64,000 nt of DNA, from contig SIAM01000001.1 of NCBI GenBank assembly GCA_009691785.1, positions 40,156-104,155 on the forward strand, given 5' to 3'. Origin of the DNA: Phycisphaerales bacterium (GTDB lineage: Bacteria > Planctomycetota > Phycisphaerae > Phycisphaerales > SM1A02). Positions within the stretch are counted from its first letter, which is position 1. Every line of letters starts with the position of its first letter. This document shows positions 10,511-20,658 of the stretch, piece after piece. Made by a program: the position numbers and the translations under genes. Under the pieces are notes generated by a model that saw only the letters and a program-made list of their open reading frames with translations, was not told the DNA's origin and ran no database searches.

Positions 10511-11815
10511 ATGACTCAAACTCTTCCAACATCCATTCTTGAATTGTCCGCGGCGGACCTAAAGCCCACGCTTGAGTTTGCAAAGTGGTGCGACGCGCAC
10601 GATCCACTGAGTCCTTTGCGCGACGAGTTTGAAATTCCGCGCGACCAACATGGCGCCGCGCAGGCGTACTTTGTTGGCAACTCGCTTGGACTTATGCCCA
10701 AGGCGGCGCGCGCGCGCGTAATGGAAGAACTAAACGATTGGGCCACCATGGGCGCCGAAGGCCATGTGCATGGAACTCGACCGTGGATTCGCTATCACGA
10801 ATTTTTCCGCGCTGGCCTTGCGGAACTTTCCGGAGCGCTGCCGCATGAAGTGGTGGCCATGAACACGCTCACGGCGAATTTGCATTTCTTAATGATGAGT
10901 TTCTATCGCCCCACCGGCAAGCGGCGCAAGTTGCTTATGGAACGCGGCGCGTTTCCAAGCGATCAATTTGCGGTGCATTCATTGGTTCGCATGCTTGGTG
11001 GCGACCCCAACACGGATGTGATTGAAGTGGCGCCACGCGATGGCGAAGAGTGTCTGCGCAACGATGACATTGTTGACGCAATCACGCGCGCGGGCGACAC
11101 CATTGCGCTGGTGATGCTTGGCGGCGTGCAGTATTACTCGGGACAAGTGCTAGATATGGCGCGAATTACAGCCGCGGCGCACGCTGCGGGCGCAAAGTGC
11201 GGCTGGGATTTAGCGCACGCCATTGGCAATGTTCGCTTGGCGCTGCATGAGTGGAACGCGGACTTTGCGTGCTGGTGCTCCTACAAATATCTCAACGGCG
11301 GTCCAGGCGCGGTGGCTGGCGCGTTCATTCATGAGCGCCACCATGCAAATCCACCGCCACGACTTGAAGGTTGGTGGGGAACCAATCCCGCCACGCGATT
11401 TCAGATGGGGCCAACATTTGACCCAGCCGCGGGCGCCGATGCGTGGCAAGTTTCCAATCCGCCAATTTTGTCGCTGGCTCCCCTGCTTGCAAGCTTTGAT
11501 ATTTTTCACCGCGCAGGTCTGGCGCGCATGAACGCCAAGAGCCGCGCCATGAGTGGCTTTATTGAATTATCGCTGCGCGCGCGCGACCCAAAACATTTTC
11601 GCATTCTCACGCCCACGGCTACAAGCGAGCGCGGCTGTCAACTTTCAATTTTGGTTGATGGCGGAACCGCCGCCGCAAAAAAATTATTCGACACGCTGCT
11701 GCCCAAAGGAATTGTGTGTGACTTCCGCCATCCAGGCGTTGTGCGCGCCGCGCCCGCGCCGCTGTACAACACATTCCAAGAATGTTGGCGGCTGATCGAG
11801 GCGCTTACGGCGTAG
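10511..11815 (+). CDS. kynU: Kynureninase
   Basis: YFVGNSLGLMPK, CGWDLAHAIGNVRLALHEWNADFACWCSYKYLNGGPG (PLP lysine), EGWWG. Confidence 0.95.
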   Translation: MTQTLPTSILELSAADLKPTLEFAKWCDAHDPLSPLRDEFEIPRDQHGAAQAYFVGNSLGLMPKAARARVMEELNDWATMGAEGHVHGTRPWIRYHEFFRAGLAELSGALPHEVVAMNTLTANLHFLMMSFYRPTGKRRKLLMERGAFPSDQFAVHSLVRMLGGDPNTDVIEVAPRDGEECLRNDDIVDAITRAGDTIALVMLGGVQYYSGQVLDMARITAAAHAAGAKCGWDLAHAIGNVRLALHEWNADFACWCSYKYLNGGPGAVAGAFIHERHHANPPPRLEGWWGTNPATRFQMGPTFDPAAGADAWQVSNPPILSLAPLLASFDIFHRAGLARMNAKSRAMSGFIELSLRARDPKHFRILTPTATSERGCQLSILVDGGTAAAKKLFDTLLPKGIVCDFRHPGVVRAAPAPLYNTFQECWRLIEALTA

Positions 11816-12774
11816 CGGGCGCCTTTTTCTTGGCGGTTTCCTGCGCCTGTATCGCCAACGCGTCTTGCACTTTCTTGCGCAACGACTTCACGCTTGCGCC
11901 ATTTTCGGCCGCCTCATCCAACCAGTTCAGTTGTTCCTCGCGCGGTTGATTCACCTTCATCGCCCATTCCACAAGAGCAATGCGCGCATCCGTATTGTTC
12001 TGATACTCCAAGAATATTTTGGCAACGTCGGTGGCATCATCGATTTTTTGAGCCCGCATCCATTTTCTGACGTGCGGCATCCCGCACTTTGGTAAACGCC
12101 ACTTTAGCGGGCTCATATTGCACAGCCAATTCCGTCATATCATTTGCCAAATAGGACATGCGCACCGCCGAATAGCCTTCACTATGCTCCAACATGTGTT
12201 CCCAAAGCCACAGAAATTCATCCGTTGCCAGATCAAATTTTTTATTGACCGCCAAAGACCGGGCTAACTCCAGGCGAGCCTGCACATTTATTTTTACGGC
12301 AGGATTATTGCGGTCACCAGCGTCCGCGATCACTTTGTCGATGGCGTGCTTGCCTTGCAATGTTCCGTTGAGCCACTCAAGCAATTCATCCGCTGTTTTA
12401 TATCCAACAATACGGTCGAACTCTTTGCCATCCTTGAAGATGATGATCGTGGGCATGGCGCTTATTTTTAATGTTGCGGCCGTTTCCTTCTGCGCGTCCA
12501 CATCAATTTGCGCGGCGATAGCGTGCTGCTTCACCCACGCCACTACCTTGTCATCCACCCACGTGGTCTTGTCCATTTTCTTGCACGGGCCACACCAGGT
12601 GGCAGTGGCGTCCACCAAAAATAATTTTGCCTCGGTCTTGGCCTGGGCTTGAGATGCTTCAAACGTGCTCGTGGAGAACATGGCGGGCGGATTCAGGGTT
12701 GCGGCGAAAATGCTTGCGGTAGCAACACATACAAACGCAAGCATGCATACGGCTGTTTGAATTATGTTTTTCAT
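11805..12774 (-). pseudogene. Thioredoxin-family protein, apparently frameshifted near 12043-12048 (two ORFs 12037..12774 and ~11805..12060)
   Basis: Thioredoxin motif TATWCGPCKKMDKTTW and signal peptide MKNIIQTAVCMLAF; continuation DDATDVAKIFLEYQNNTDARIALVEWAMKVNQ found in the next frame across an A6 run (minus strand CTCAAAAAATCG). Confidence 0.65.
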
Positions 12775-12851
12775 GAGTGGCTCACGATAAAAGGTGAAAT
12801 ACTCGGTCAATTCCAAGGGCTGCAGGCATTTGAAGGCTATCCAATCTTCCA

Positions 12852-12892
12852 TAAAAAAAACAACCCCTCCGGCGTGAAGCGCCGAAGGGGGA
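12852..12892 (-). terminator. Intrinsic terminator
   Basis: Minus strand CCCCTTCGGCG-CTTCA-CGCCGGAGGGG (11 bp, one G-T) followed by TTGTTTTTTTTAT. Confidence 0.85.
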
Positions 12893-12918
12893 ACAATCTT
12901 ACAAATACAATACCAAAC

Positions 12919-13158
12919 TTAGTTCGTGTTAGTGCGCTTCGCGAAGATGCTCAGGATCACCAGAAGGGCGATCAGGCCTACGAAGCCACCGTTGCCGAGT
13001 TGCTGAATGAACCCAGTCAAGTTTCCTGTGACTTTGCCGAAGAACCCAGTGCTCTCCGTGCCAAAGATAATTTGCACAAGAACGCCAAGAGCGATGAACA
13101 GAATCATGATGTCAACAAGTTCACGAGCCCAACCCTTTACAATTTCAAAACCCTTCAT
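12919..13158 (-). CDS. Small (79 aa) membrane protein with two hydrophobic helices
   Basis: MKGFEIVKGWARELVDIMILFIALGVLVQIIFG...GGFVGLIALLVILSIFAKR; GGAGA upstream; terminator immediately downstream. Confidence 0.7.
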   Translation of the reverse strand: MKGFEIVKGWARELVDIMILFIALGVLVQIIFGTESTGFFGKVTGNLTGFIQQLGNGGFVGLIALLVILSIFAKRTNTN

Positions 13159-13273
13159 GCGAAGTCTCCTCTGTTAAGGTCAAATCGGGCGAACCGATGC
13201 CGCCACCGATTATAAATCGGCAAATTGTGGCTGAGAACTTGATGGTCTACCGTGCATGCGGGAAACAGGTTGC

Positions 13274-13369
13274 TCAAAACCCGATGAGTCGGGCGAACAA
13301 AATGCCTATTAATAGGCTGCAAACGGCTACAAGTGTTTTTTGAATTCGGTGTTGTGCTTTGACTGACAT
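13274..13369 (-). CDS. Candidate 31-aa single-TM microprotein
   Basis: MSVKAQHRIQKTLVAVCSLLIGILFARLIGF*, preceded on minus strand by GAGGGAGAATCGCC ribosome-binding-site-like sequence; below the ORF track length cut-off. Confidence 0.45.
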   Translation of the reverse strand: MSVKAQHRIQKTLVAVCSLLIGILFARLIGF

Positions 13370-13605
13370 GGCGATTCTCCCTCAAAAATTGAGGTTTTGG
13401 CGTGAAATTTGGCCAATTCCTCATGAACTGACTCTAATTTCACATACACCGATAAAAAATCAAATGTTTGCCTAATAATTATTTATTTATATTTTGTTTT
13501 TGCCCTGAATTTGTGGTCAAACAAACATGTAGTGCGTGAAAATATGAGCCCCACAACATCTTGTGGCGCGCCTTGGTGCGGCCAATCAGACCGCGGATGG
13601 GTGGT

Positions 13606-14286
13606 TCAAGCCAACTTTGGTAAACAATTCGCCGACACGGCGTGCAGCATGGCGTGAATCGCGCGCGCGGCAACATGCATGTCCATGTGCGGTCCCCCGC
13701 GTTGGCTCGCTTGCTCTGGAAGTTGGGGCACATGAATAAACCCGCCGATGAAGTTGTTGTGATGCGCGGCTGAAGTTGAAGCGCCACTCGCGCGTTCAAG
13801 CAAGCGAAAGAAAAGTTCGTTGCAAAGAAATGTCCCAGCGTCACTGGACAATGTCACGGGTACACCAACGGACTCGCACGCGCGCACCATGTCTTGCGTT
13901 GGCAGCGTTGTTGAATGCATCTGTGGCGCACCCGCAATCACAACTTCGTTGCGCAGTTGCGTGCCGGCGTTGTCGGGTATGCGGCTGTCGCGCACATTCA
14001 CCGCGCGCGTTTCAATATGAATGCGATCGGCTTTGGCGGATTCGCCAAGGGCCACAACCGCGTCGGGTTTCAGTGTGTCAATCATGCGTGCCGCGGCGTA
14101 CCATGCGGAATTTGGATCAATTCCGCCAATAACTGGCAACGCCAGAAACCTGTGCGAACCAATCAATGGCGTGCTGGCCACAAGCACTTTTGCAATTGCA
14201 ATAGTTGGATTCACGGGGCTTCCGCCGAAGGGCTCAAAACTGGTGACCAGAATCAACGGTCGCGCGATGGTGGAATGCGTGGTCAC
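13606..14286 (-). CDS. pcp: Pyroglutamyl-peptidase I (pyrrolidone-carboxylate peptidase, C15)
   Basis: TSFEPFGGSPVNPT, catalytic SDAGTFLCNELFF, C-terminal GFIHVPQLPEQ. Confidence 0.9.
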   Translation of the reverse strand: MTTHSTIARPLILVTSFEPFGGSPVNPTIAIAKVLVASTPLIGSHRFLALPVIGGIDPNSAWYAAARMIDTLKPDAVVALGESAKADRIHIETRAVNVRDSRIPDNAGTQLRNEVVIAGAPQMHSTTLPTQDMVRACESVGVPVTLSSDAGTFLCNELFFRLLERASGASTSAAHHNNFIGGFIHVPQLPEQASQRGGPHMDMHVAARAIHAMLHAVSANCLPKLA

Positions 14287-14346
14287 AAGCGCACGCTACC
14301 AAGTGATTCAAATTATTTCAGGCACGGCTACGCTTGACACACCATT

Positions 14347-17300
14347 GTGACACCTGAACACGCACACAACTCACGAAACGATTGGCTAGAGAATGCGCCA
14401 GAAGAAAAACTGAAGCACGCAATGCGTCATGCCCCTATGAAAAAAATTCTGTGGGATATTGGCGTTGACACTGGCGGAACATTCACCGATTGCGTGGCGC
14501 GCCATGTGGATGGTCGCGTGGCGCGCTCCAAGGTGTTAAGCACTTCGGCGTTGCGTGGCGTGGTGCGCGGCGGCTCTTCAGATTTGCTTGTGGTTGAAAT
14601 CGCGCGCGTGGTGTTGCCTAGCAACATTGAAAAGTTTTTTGATGGCTTTGTTGTGCGCGCGCTTGACCACGGGGCGGCGCAAGGTGATGCGCGCAATGAG
14701 ATAGACGCGCATGTTTGCAAAGTACAGTCAGCGCGGCTGCTTGAAAGTGGACATGTTGAATTCAAAGTGGGCGCGAAACATGCGTGTGCGTCGCACGCCG
14801 TAGGAACATTTGTTGATCTTGTGGCGCCGTTTGAAGCGCCTATTTTTGCGGCGCGCCTTGCAATTGAGCGCCCATTTCCGCAGCCTTTACATGATTGCCG
14901 AATCTGCATTGGCACAACTCGCGGAACCAACGCGCTGCTGCAGGGCCGCGTGAGCGAAGTGACGTTGTTTGTGAATGAAGGCTTGGAAGATATTTTGCGC
15001 ATTGGGGACCAGCGGCGTATGGATATTTTTGCCAACGCGCCGCGCAAGCCGACTACGCTTGAGAAAAATTCCGTAGGTGTGAACGCGCGCTTGATCTTTG
15101 ATGGCAATGAATTGATCGCGCTCGATAGCCGCGCTTTGCACGCGCGTGCGCAGGAAATTATCCAAACAGGAATCACAACCGCGGCGGTGGCTCTATTACA
15201 CGCGGGCAGAAATCCCTCGCATGAAATTCGCGTGGCGCAAATTTTGCGTGAGAAAGGTTTCAAATGGATTTCCCTTTCACATGAATGTGGCTCAACAAGC
15301 CGCTTTGAACCGCGTGCGCGCGCCGCCGTGGTGGACGCTGCATTAAGTGGACCAGTTGGTGAATTTATAAAATTAATTCAAGTTGGCGCGGCCGGTGCCG
15401 ATATTTTCATGATGACAAGCGCGGGTGGTTTGACCACGGCATCCGCATTTCAACCGCGGGAAAGTTTGTTGTCTGGTCCAGCCGGTGGCGTTGCTGGCGC
15501 CGGCGAAATTGCGCGCCAGTGTGGCTTTGCGCTGTGCGTCACGCTTGACATGGGCGGAACAAGCACTGATGTCGCGCGCGTGGACGGCACGCCAGAAATG
15601 CGTGACGAAACAACTGTTGGCGGCGCCACCATCGCGTCGCCATGCGTCGCTGTTGAAAGCGTTGCGGCGGGCGGTGGTTCTATTTTGTGGTGGGACGGCG
15701 AGGCGCGGCGCGTTGGTCCACAAAGTGCGAGCGCCAATCCTGGTCCCGCGTGCTACGGCGCGGGTGGACCACTGACACTTACCGATGCGCATTTAATTTT
15801 GGGCCATATCAATGGGCAAATGATGCCAATTCCAATTTCACTCAACGACGCGCTTGATCGCGCGCATGAATTGCACGCAACCATGACCACGCGCGCCATT
15901 GCAAGCGCGGCGCACAAACAAGTTGGTGGCGATCATCTATCAACATCACCACAGAGCGCGGCAGACATGACGATGCATGAAATGTTGCGGGGTTTCATTG
16001 CCATCGCCGACGAATCAATGGCCGCGGCCATTCGCACGGTCACGATTCGCAAAGGCGTTGATCCAGCCGATCACGCGCTTGTTGCGTTTGGCGGCGCGGG
16101 TGGACTTCACGCGTGCGCAATAGCGCAGCGACTTGGCATGACGAACATTGTGCTTCCCGCGGACGCTGGCCTTCTGTGCGCCAGTGGAATTTCGCAGGCG
16201 CCCGTGACGCGCGTGGTCTCTGAACTTGTTCTTTCTACCATCGATGCATGCGCGCCACCGCTAGGTGAAAAGTTTAATGAATTATTTCAGCGCGCAAAAA
16301 AAGAGTTGCTGGAAATTGGAATGGATGACTCATTTGCAAAGCCAACTCGGCGCGTTGCATTAATGCGATTAAAAGGACAAGAAGAAAGTTTAGAGATTGA
16401 GTTGCCGCTTGCGCACAGGGAGACACTGAACGCAGACAGATTGCGGGAATTATTCAAGCGGCGCTTTCAGCAGACATATGGATTTCAGCCAGATGAACCG
16501 CGCGCAATTGAAATTGAACGCATTCGCCTTGTGGTGGAGATCACACGAGCAAGTCTGACTCACGCGAACATTGATACCAATAAATCCGTCAATATCATTG
16601 GTCCAGCATCGCTTCCGCGCCAGCATTCCACAGCGTTTCTGGCCGCTGGTTGGCGCGCGTTAACGCACACAAGTGGCGCCACAATTCTAACTCGCAATCA
16701 GACCGCTTCAGAATTGCCCAGCACTTCCGCGCACTCCCATGAACTTATCGCGGCGCGGTTGGGTGCTATCGCTACCGACATGGGCGAGCAACTTCGACGC
16801 ACCGCGGTTTCACCCAACATCAAAGATCGATTGGATTTTTCATGCGGCCTGCTTGATGCGGATGGATTTCTTGTTGTGAACGCGCCGCACATTCCAATTC
16901 ACTTGGGCGCGCTTGGCGTGTGCGTGCGCGAGGTGGGCAAGGCGCATGCGTTCGCGCCAGGCCAAGTGTGGGTTGTGAACCACCCGCGCTACGGCGGTTC
17001 GCATTTGCCAGACATCACTGTGATCACGCCAATTTTTTCTTTGCCGAGCAAGCAATTCCAAAGCGGCGAGTTGATTGGCTTCGCGGCCAATCGCGCGCAC
17101 CACGCGGAGATTGGCGGCACGCGTCCTGGGTCCATGCCGCCCGACGCCACCACGCTTGCGCACGAAGGCGTTGTGATTGAACCCACGCTTCTTGTTGAAC
17201 ATGGCGCCGCGCATTTTGATCGTGTGGAAAATCAGCTGCGCGCTGGCGCGTGGCCAAGCCGCATGGTCGCGGATAATCTTGCGGATATTGCGGCCCAAGT

Positions 17301-18333
17301 GGCGGCAAATGAACTTGCTGTCACGCGCATGCGCGAGTTGATCGCGCAAAGTGGCTTGCCATTTCTGCGTGCGTCGAACGAAAAGTTGCGCGCGTCGGCC
17401 TGTCGCGCGGCGCAACAGTCGTTGCACTTGTTGCCCGCGGTGATCGAGCCGCTTGAAGAACGCCTAGATGATGGCACCGTGCTGCGCGTGCGCATGAGCC
17501 GCGCGCACAATCCGCCGCGGCTTGTGATTGACTTCACTGGAACATCGGCCCAACACGCCAACAATCTCAACGCGCCGCAGGCCGTCACTCGCGCCGCGGT
17601 TATGTATTGCATTCGTGTGTTGGTTGGTCAACTTCTTGGCGGCGCGGCGCCTGCGTTTCCAATGAATGAAGGGTTGCTTGACCCGATTGAAATTATTTTG
17701 CCTGTGGGAACTATTTTGTCCCCTGATTTTTCAGGCGCACCTAGCAACTGCCCCGCGTGCGCAATTGGACAAACAGAAACCAGTCAACGACTTGTGGATT
17801 TGTTGTGGCGCGCCTTCAATCTTGGTGCGTGCAGCCAAGGCACCATCAACAATCTTTTGTTTGGCAACGCGCGATTTGGTTTTTATGAAACCATTGCAGG
17901 AGGCGCGGGCGCGACGGCAGGTGGCGACGGCGAAAGCGGCGTGCACACGCACATCAGCAACACTCGCATTACGGACGCGGAGGTGCTTGAACGGCGCTAT
18001 CCGGTGCGGCTTGAGCAATTTTGCATTCGCCGCAATTCCGGCGGCGCTGGACAGTTTCGCGGTGGCGACGGCCTTGTTCGACGACTGCGTTTTCTTGAGG
18101 CGGTTGATTTGTCTTTTCTTTCGCAACACCGCATTGAGGCGCCGTATGGAATGAACGGCGGCGTGAACGGCGAGCGTGGGGCGCAGCACATTCTGCGCGC
18201 CAATGGAACGCGCGAGGAAGTGCCTGGAATTGTGGCGGCGCACATGCAGGCGGGCGACGCGATTGAAATTCAAACTCCTGGCGGCGGCGGATTTGGCGAT
18301 GCCAGTGCCGCTAAAGATCACGACCACACATGA
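14347..18333 (+). CDS. 5-oxoprolinase (fused HyuA/HyuB domains, OPLAH-like)
   Basis: [41 protein letters not shown]; HyuB half [26 protein letters not shown]; start may be 14422 or 14437. Confidence 0.9.
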   Translation: MTPEHAHNSRNDWLENAPEEKLKHAMRHAPMKKILWDIGVDTGGTFTDCVARHVDGRVARSKVLSTSALRGVVRGGSSDLLVVEIARVVLPSNIEKFFDGFVVRALDHGAAQGDARNEIDAHVCKVQSARLLESGHVEFKVGAKHACASHAVGTFVDLVAPFEAPIFAARLAIERPFPQPLHDCRICIGTTRGTNALLQGRVSEVTLFVNEGLEDILRIGDQRRMDIFANAPRKPTTLEKNSVGVNARLIFDGNELIALDSRALHARAQEIIQTGITTAAVALLHAGRNPSHEIRVAQILREKGFKWISLSHECGSTSRFEPRARAAVVDAALSGPVGEFIKLIQVGAAGADIFMMTSAGGLTTASAFQPRESLLSGPAGGVAGAGEIARQCGFALCVTLDMGGTSTDVARVDGTPEMRDETTVGGATIASPCVAVESVAAGGGSILWWDGEARRVGPQSASANPGPACYGAGGPLTLTDAHLILGHINGQMMPIPISLNDALDRAHELHATMTTRAIASAAHKQVGGDHLSTSPQSAADMTMHEMLRGFIAIADESMAAAIRTVTIRKGVDPADHALVAFGGAGGLHACAIAQRLGMTNIVLPADAGLLCASGISQAPVTRVVSELVLSTIDACAPPLGEKFNELFQRAKKELLEIGMDDSFAKPTRRVALMRLKGQEESLEIELPLAHRETLNADRLRELFKRRFQQTYGFQPDEPRAIEIERIRLVVEITRASLTHANIDTNKSVNIIGPASLPRQHSTAFLAAGWRALTHTSGATILTRNQTASELPSTSAHSHELIAARLGAIATDMGEQLRRTAVSPNIKDRLDFSCGLLDADGFLVVNAPHIPIHLGALGVCVREVGKAHAFAPGQVWVVNHPRYGGSHLPDITVITPIFSLPSKQFQSGELIGFAANRAHHAEIGGTRPGSMPPDATTLAHEGVVIEPTLLVEHGAAHFDRVENQLRAGAWPSRMVADNLADIAAQVAANELAVTRMRELIAQSGLPFLRASNEKLRASACRAAQQSLHLLPAVIEPLEERLDDGTVLRVRMSRAHNPPRLVIDFTGTSAQHANNLNAPQAVTRAAVMYCIRVLVGQLLGGAAPAFPMNEGLLDPIEIILPVGTILSPDFSGAPSNCPACAIGQTETSQRLVDLLWRAFNLGACSQGTINNLLFGNARFGFYETIAGGAGATAGGDGESGVHTHISNTRITDAEVLERRYPVRLEQFCIRRNSGGAGQFRGGDGLVRRLRFLEAVDLSFLSQHRIEAPYGMNGGVNGERGAQHILRANGTREEVPGIVAAHMQAGDAIEIQTPGGGGFGDASAAKDHDHT

Positions 18334-18360
18334 ACCATTGGATTATGTAATTTCAAATTT

Positions 18361-19290
18361 ATGTCAACTTCCCCGCACACATCCCAATCGGCCACCAATG
18401 CAATTCAAGTGGCGTCGCTGCATGTGTATCCGCTGAAAGGCGCGGCTGGATTTTCCCCGCACAGTTGTCCAGTGGATGAACGCGGCTTGCGCCACGACCG
18501 TCGCTTTATGTTGGTGGACGAAACTGGAAATTTTATTTCGCAGCGAACATGCGCGAAGTTGGCGCTGGTGCGCGCGGACATTGCCAACACCACGCTGCGT
18601 CTTTATTGCCCGGCGCGCGCGGCGCCCCATTCGCCACGCACTGAAGCGGCGATTGTTCACGCGGATCTGCGGGTTTGTGAAATTGCGCTTGACACGCTTG
18701 CGGCAAACACGCCTCAGAATGAAAGTGAGTATGCGCGCGTGCAAGTGTGGAATGACTTTGTTCAGGCCCTTGCCATTTGGCCAGAAGTGGACGCGGCGTT
18801 GAGTGAATTTCTTGGTCAAGCCTGCCGCCTTGTGTGGATGCCCGACAGTGCAACACGATTGACCAACATCAATCGTGGCGAACCGCGGCGCAATGTCAGC
18901 TTTGCGGACGCCGCGCCATTGTTGTTGACCAGCGAAACATCGTTGCAAGAATTGAATGCTCGATTGCAAGCTGGCGGATCAGCGGCAATTCCCATGGATC
19001 GATTCCGCGCCAACATTGTCATTCGTGGAGCCGCGCTTGCGGAGGATGATCACTGGAGCGCGCTCACCATCAACAAAGCAAAGTTTCGTGCGAGCAATTC
19101 GTGCAAGCGTTGCAAGGTGATCACCATTGATCAAACCACTGGCGAGTTCCAGTCGCGCGATCCCGTTATCACTCTTGCCACGTATCGCAGCGATGGAAAT
19201 AGTGTGACATTTGGGCAGCACTTGTTGGTGGAACGCTCCGGCATGCTCAGCGTTGGTGACCGTGTTGTTGTTGACGCAAGTCATCGCTGA
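18361..19290 (+). CDS. MOSC domain protein with N-terminal beta-barrel domain (YcbX/mARC-like)
   Basis: LHVYPLKGAAGFSPHSCPVDERGLRHDRRFMLVDE; MDRFRANIVIRGAALAEDDHW; SCKRCKVITIDQTTGE. Confidence 0.85.
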   Translation: MSTSPHTSQSATNAIQVASLHVYPLKGAAGFSPHSCPVDERGLRHDRRFMLVDETGNFISQRTCAKLALVRADIANTTLRLYCPARAAPHSPRTEAAIVHADLRVCEIALDTLAANTPQNESEYARVQVWNDFVQALAIWPEVDAALSEFLGQACRLVWMPDSATRLTNINRGEPRRNVSFADAAPLLLTSETSLQELNARLQAGGSAAIPMDRFRANIVIRGAALAEDDHWSALTINKAKFRASNSCKRCKVITIDQTTGEFQSRDPVITLATYRSDGNSVTFGQHLLVERSGMLSVGDRVVVDASHR

Positions 19291-19308
19291 AGAGCGCGAG
19301 GCAACCAC

Positions 19309-20547
19309 TTAGGCCGACATGGCAACGCGCCCCGCCGTCACCGCAATTTCAGCGGGCAATTCATGGCTGTTGTATTGACTGGCCATGGTGAAGCCGTAAG
19401 CGCCCGCGTCGGCGATTGCGACCAGATCGCCCTGCTTCAATTGCGAAAGTAAAACATCTTTGGCAAGAAAATCCGAGGACTCACAAATTGGTCCGACAAT
19501 GTCGTAGGCAATTTTTTCGCCAGCGCCTTGACGCAGCGGAAGAATGCGGTGCTTTGATCCATACAGCGCGGGCCGAACCAAGTGATGCATGCCCGTGTCA
19601 AGAATGGCGAATGTTTTTGCGGCGGTGGCCTTGATGTATTGCACGCGCCCAACAAGCAAGCCCGCGCGCGCAACAAAAACGCGTCCAGGCTCGCTGAGCA
19701 ATTCAACATCCATCCCGCGCGTGGCGTCAATGGCCATGCGGCCATACTGCGTGATCATTTCAAATTCGCGCGCGGTGTCCGCGGTGTCATAGTAAATTCC
19801 AAGTCCGCCGCCAATATCAAGGCGGTCAAGCGCGTGACCCTGCGCCTTGAATGTTTCGTGCACCGCGATTGTTTTTTCAATGGCCTCGCGAATCACATCA
19901 AGATCAAACAGCAGCGAGCCAATGTGCATGGTGAAGCCGCGCAAGCGCAACCACTTGCGATCGCGCGCAAGAATGCCGCGCAACTCTGGCATGAAGGATT
20001 CATCCATGCCAAATTTGTTGTCGCGAAACCCGGTGGTGATATATGGATGCGTCTTGGGATTCACGTTTGGATTAAGGCGAAAAGCCACATCGGCCACCAC
20101 GCCAAGGTGCCGCGCGATGTCCCCGATGCGCTGCAACTCTTGCGGGCTTTCAACATTGATCTGTTTAATGCGCGCTTCAAGCGCGCGCTGAATCTCTTTG
20201 TGCGTTTTGGCCACGCCAGAAAAAATAATCCGGTCAGCGGGCACGCCCACGGCAAGTGCGCGCGCAATTTCGCCGCCAGACACCGTGTCCACGCCCGCTC
20301 CAAGCGCGCACAAATGCCGCACAATGGCGGCATTGCTGTTGGCTTTCATGGCGTAATGAATAGTGTGGCGCGCGCCAGCAAACGCGTTGTTCATGGCGTG
20401 AAAGCGCAACGCAATGTCATCCAAGTCATAGACATACGCGGGTCGATCAAGCGCGCCAACAATGGAATCAACCGTCACGCTCGCGCGCGCGTCGCCAACA
20501 TGAAGTGTTCCACCACTATAAAAAAATGCCACGCTTACGCCTTTCAC
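19309..20547 (-). CDS. lysA: Diaminopimelate decarboxylase
   Basis: PAYVYDLDDIALRF, HYAMKANSNAAIVRHL (PLP lysine), VDTVSGGEIARAL, GGGLGIYY, GPICESSDFLAKD. Confidence 0.9.
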   Translation of the reverse strand: MKGVSVAFFYSGGTLHVGDARASVTVDSIVGALDRPAYVYDLDDIALRFHAMNNAFAGARHTIHYAMKANSNAAIVRHLCALGAGVDTVSGGEIARALAVGVPADRIIFSGVAKTHKEIQRALEARIKQINVESPQELQRIGDIARHLGVVADVAFRLNPNVNPKTHPYITTGFRDNKFGMDESFMPELRGILARDRKWLRLRGFTMHIGSLLFDLDVIREAIEKTIAVHETFKAQGHALDRLDIGGGLGIYYDTADTAREFEMITQYGRMAIDATRGMDVELLSEPGRVFVARAGLLVGRVQYIKATAAKTFAILDTGMHHLVRPALYGSKHRILPLRQGAGEKIAYDIVGPICESSDFLAKDVLLSQLKQGDLVAIADAGAYGFTMASQYNSHELPAEIAVTAGRVAMSA

Positions 20548-20658
20548 ATAATTCTTGTCGCGGTTAACGCCGCAGACATTTCAACATGCTTTCCATACGA
20601 TAGCGAAAGTATCGGACTTGTCATTCAGTTTGTTGCACTACTTAGTCAAGGACTCAAC

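Noticed and set aside
16840-17427. 195-aa antisense ORF within the 5-oxoprolinase gene (and many similar antisense ORFs such as 22017..22988, 26449..27105, 37468..38304, 40047..40859)
   Set aside because: Mirror-image ORFs created by GCGC-rich codon bias opposite strongly supported genes; no recognisable domains.
19582-20658. Long + strand extension of the ATP-grasp ORF (to 787 aa)
   Set aside because: Fully antisense to lysA, low-complexity His/Arg/Ala-rich translation; the real gene starts at ATG 20659.
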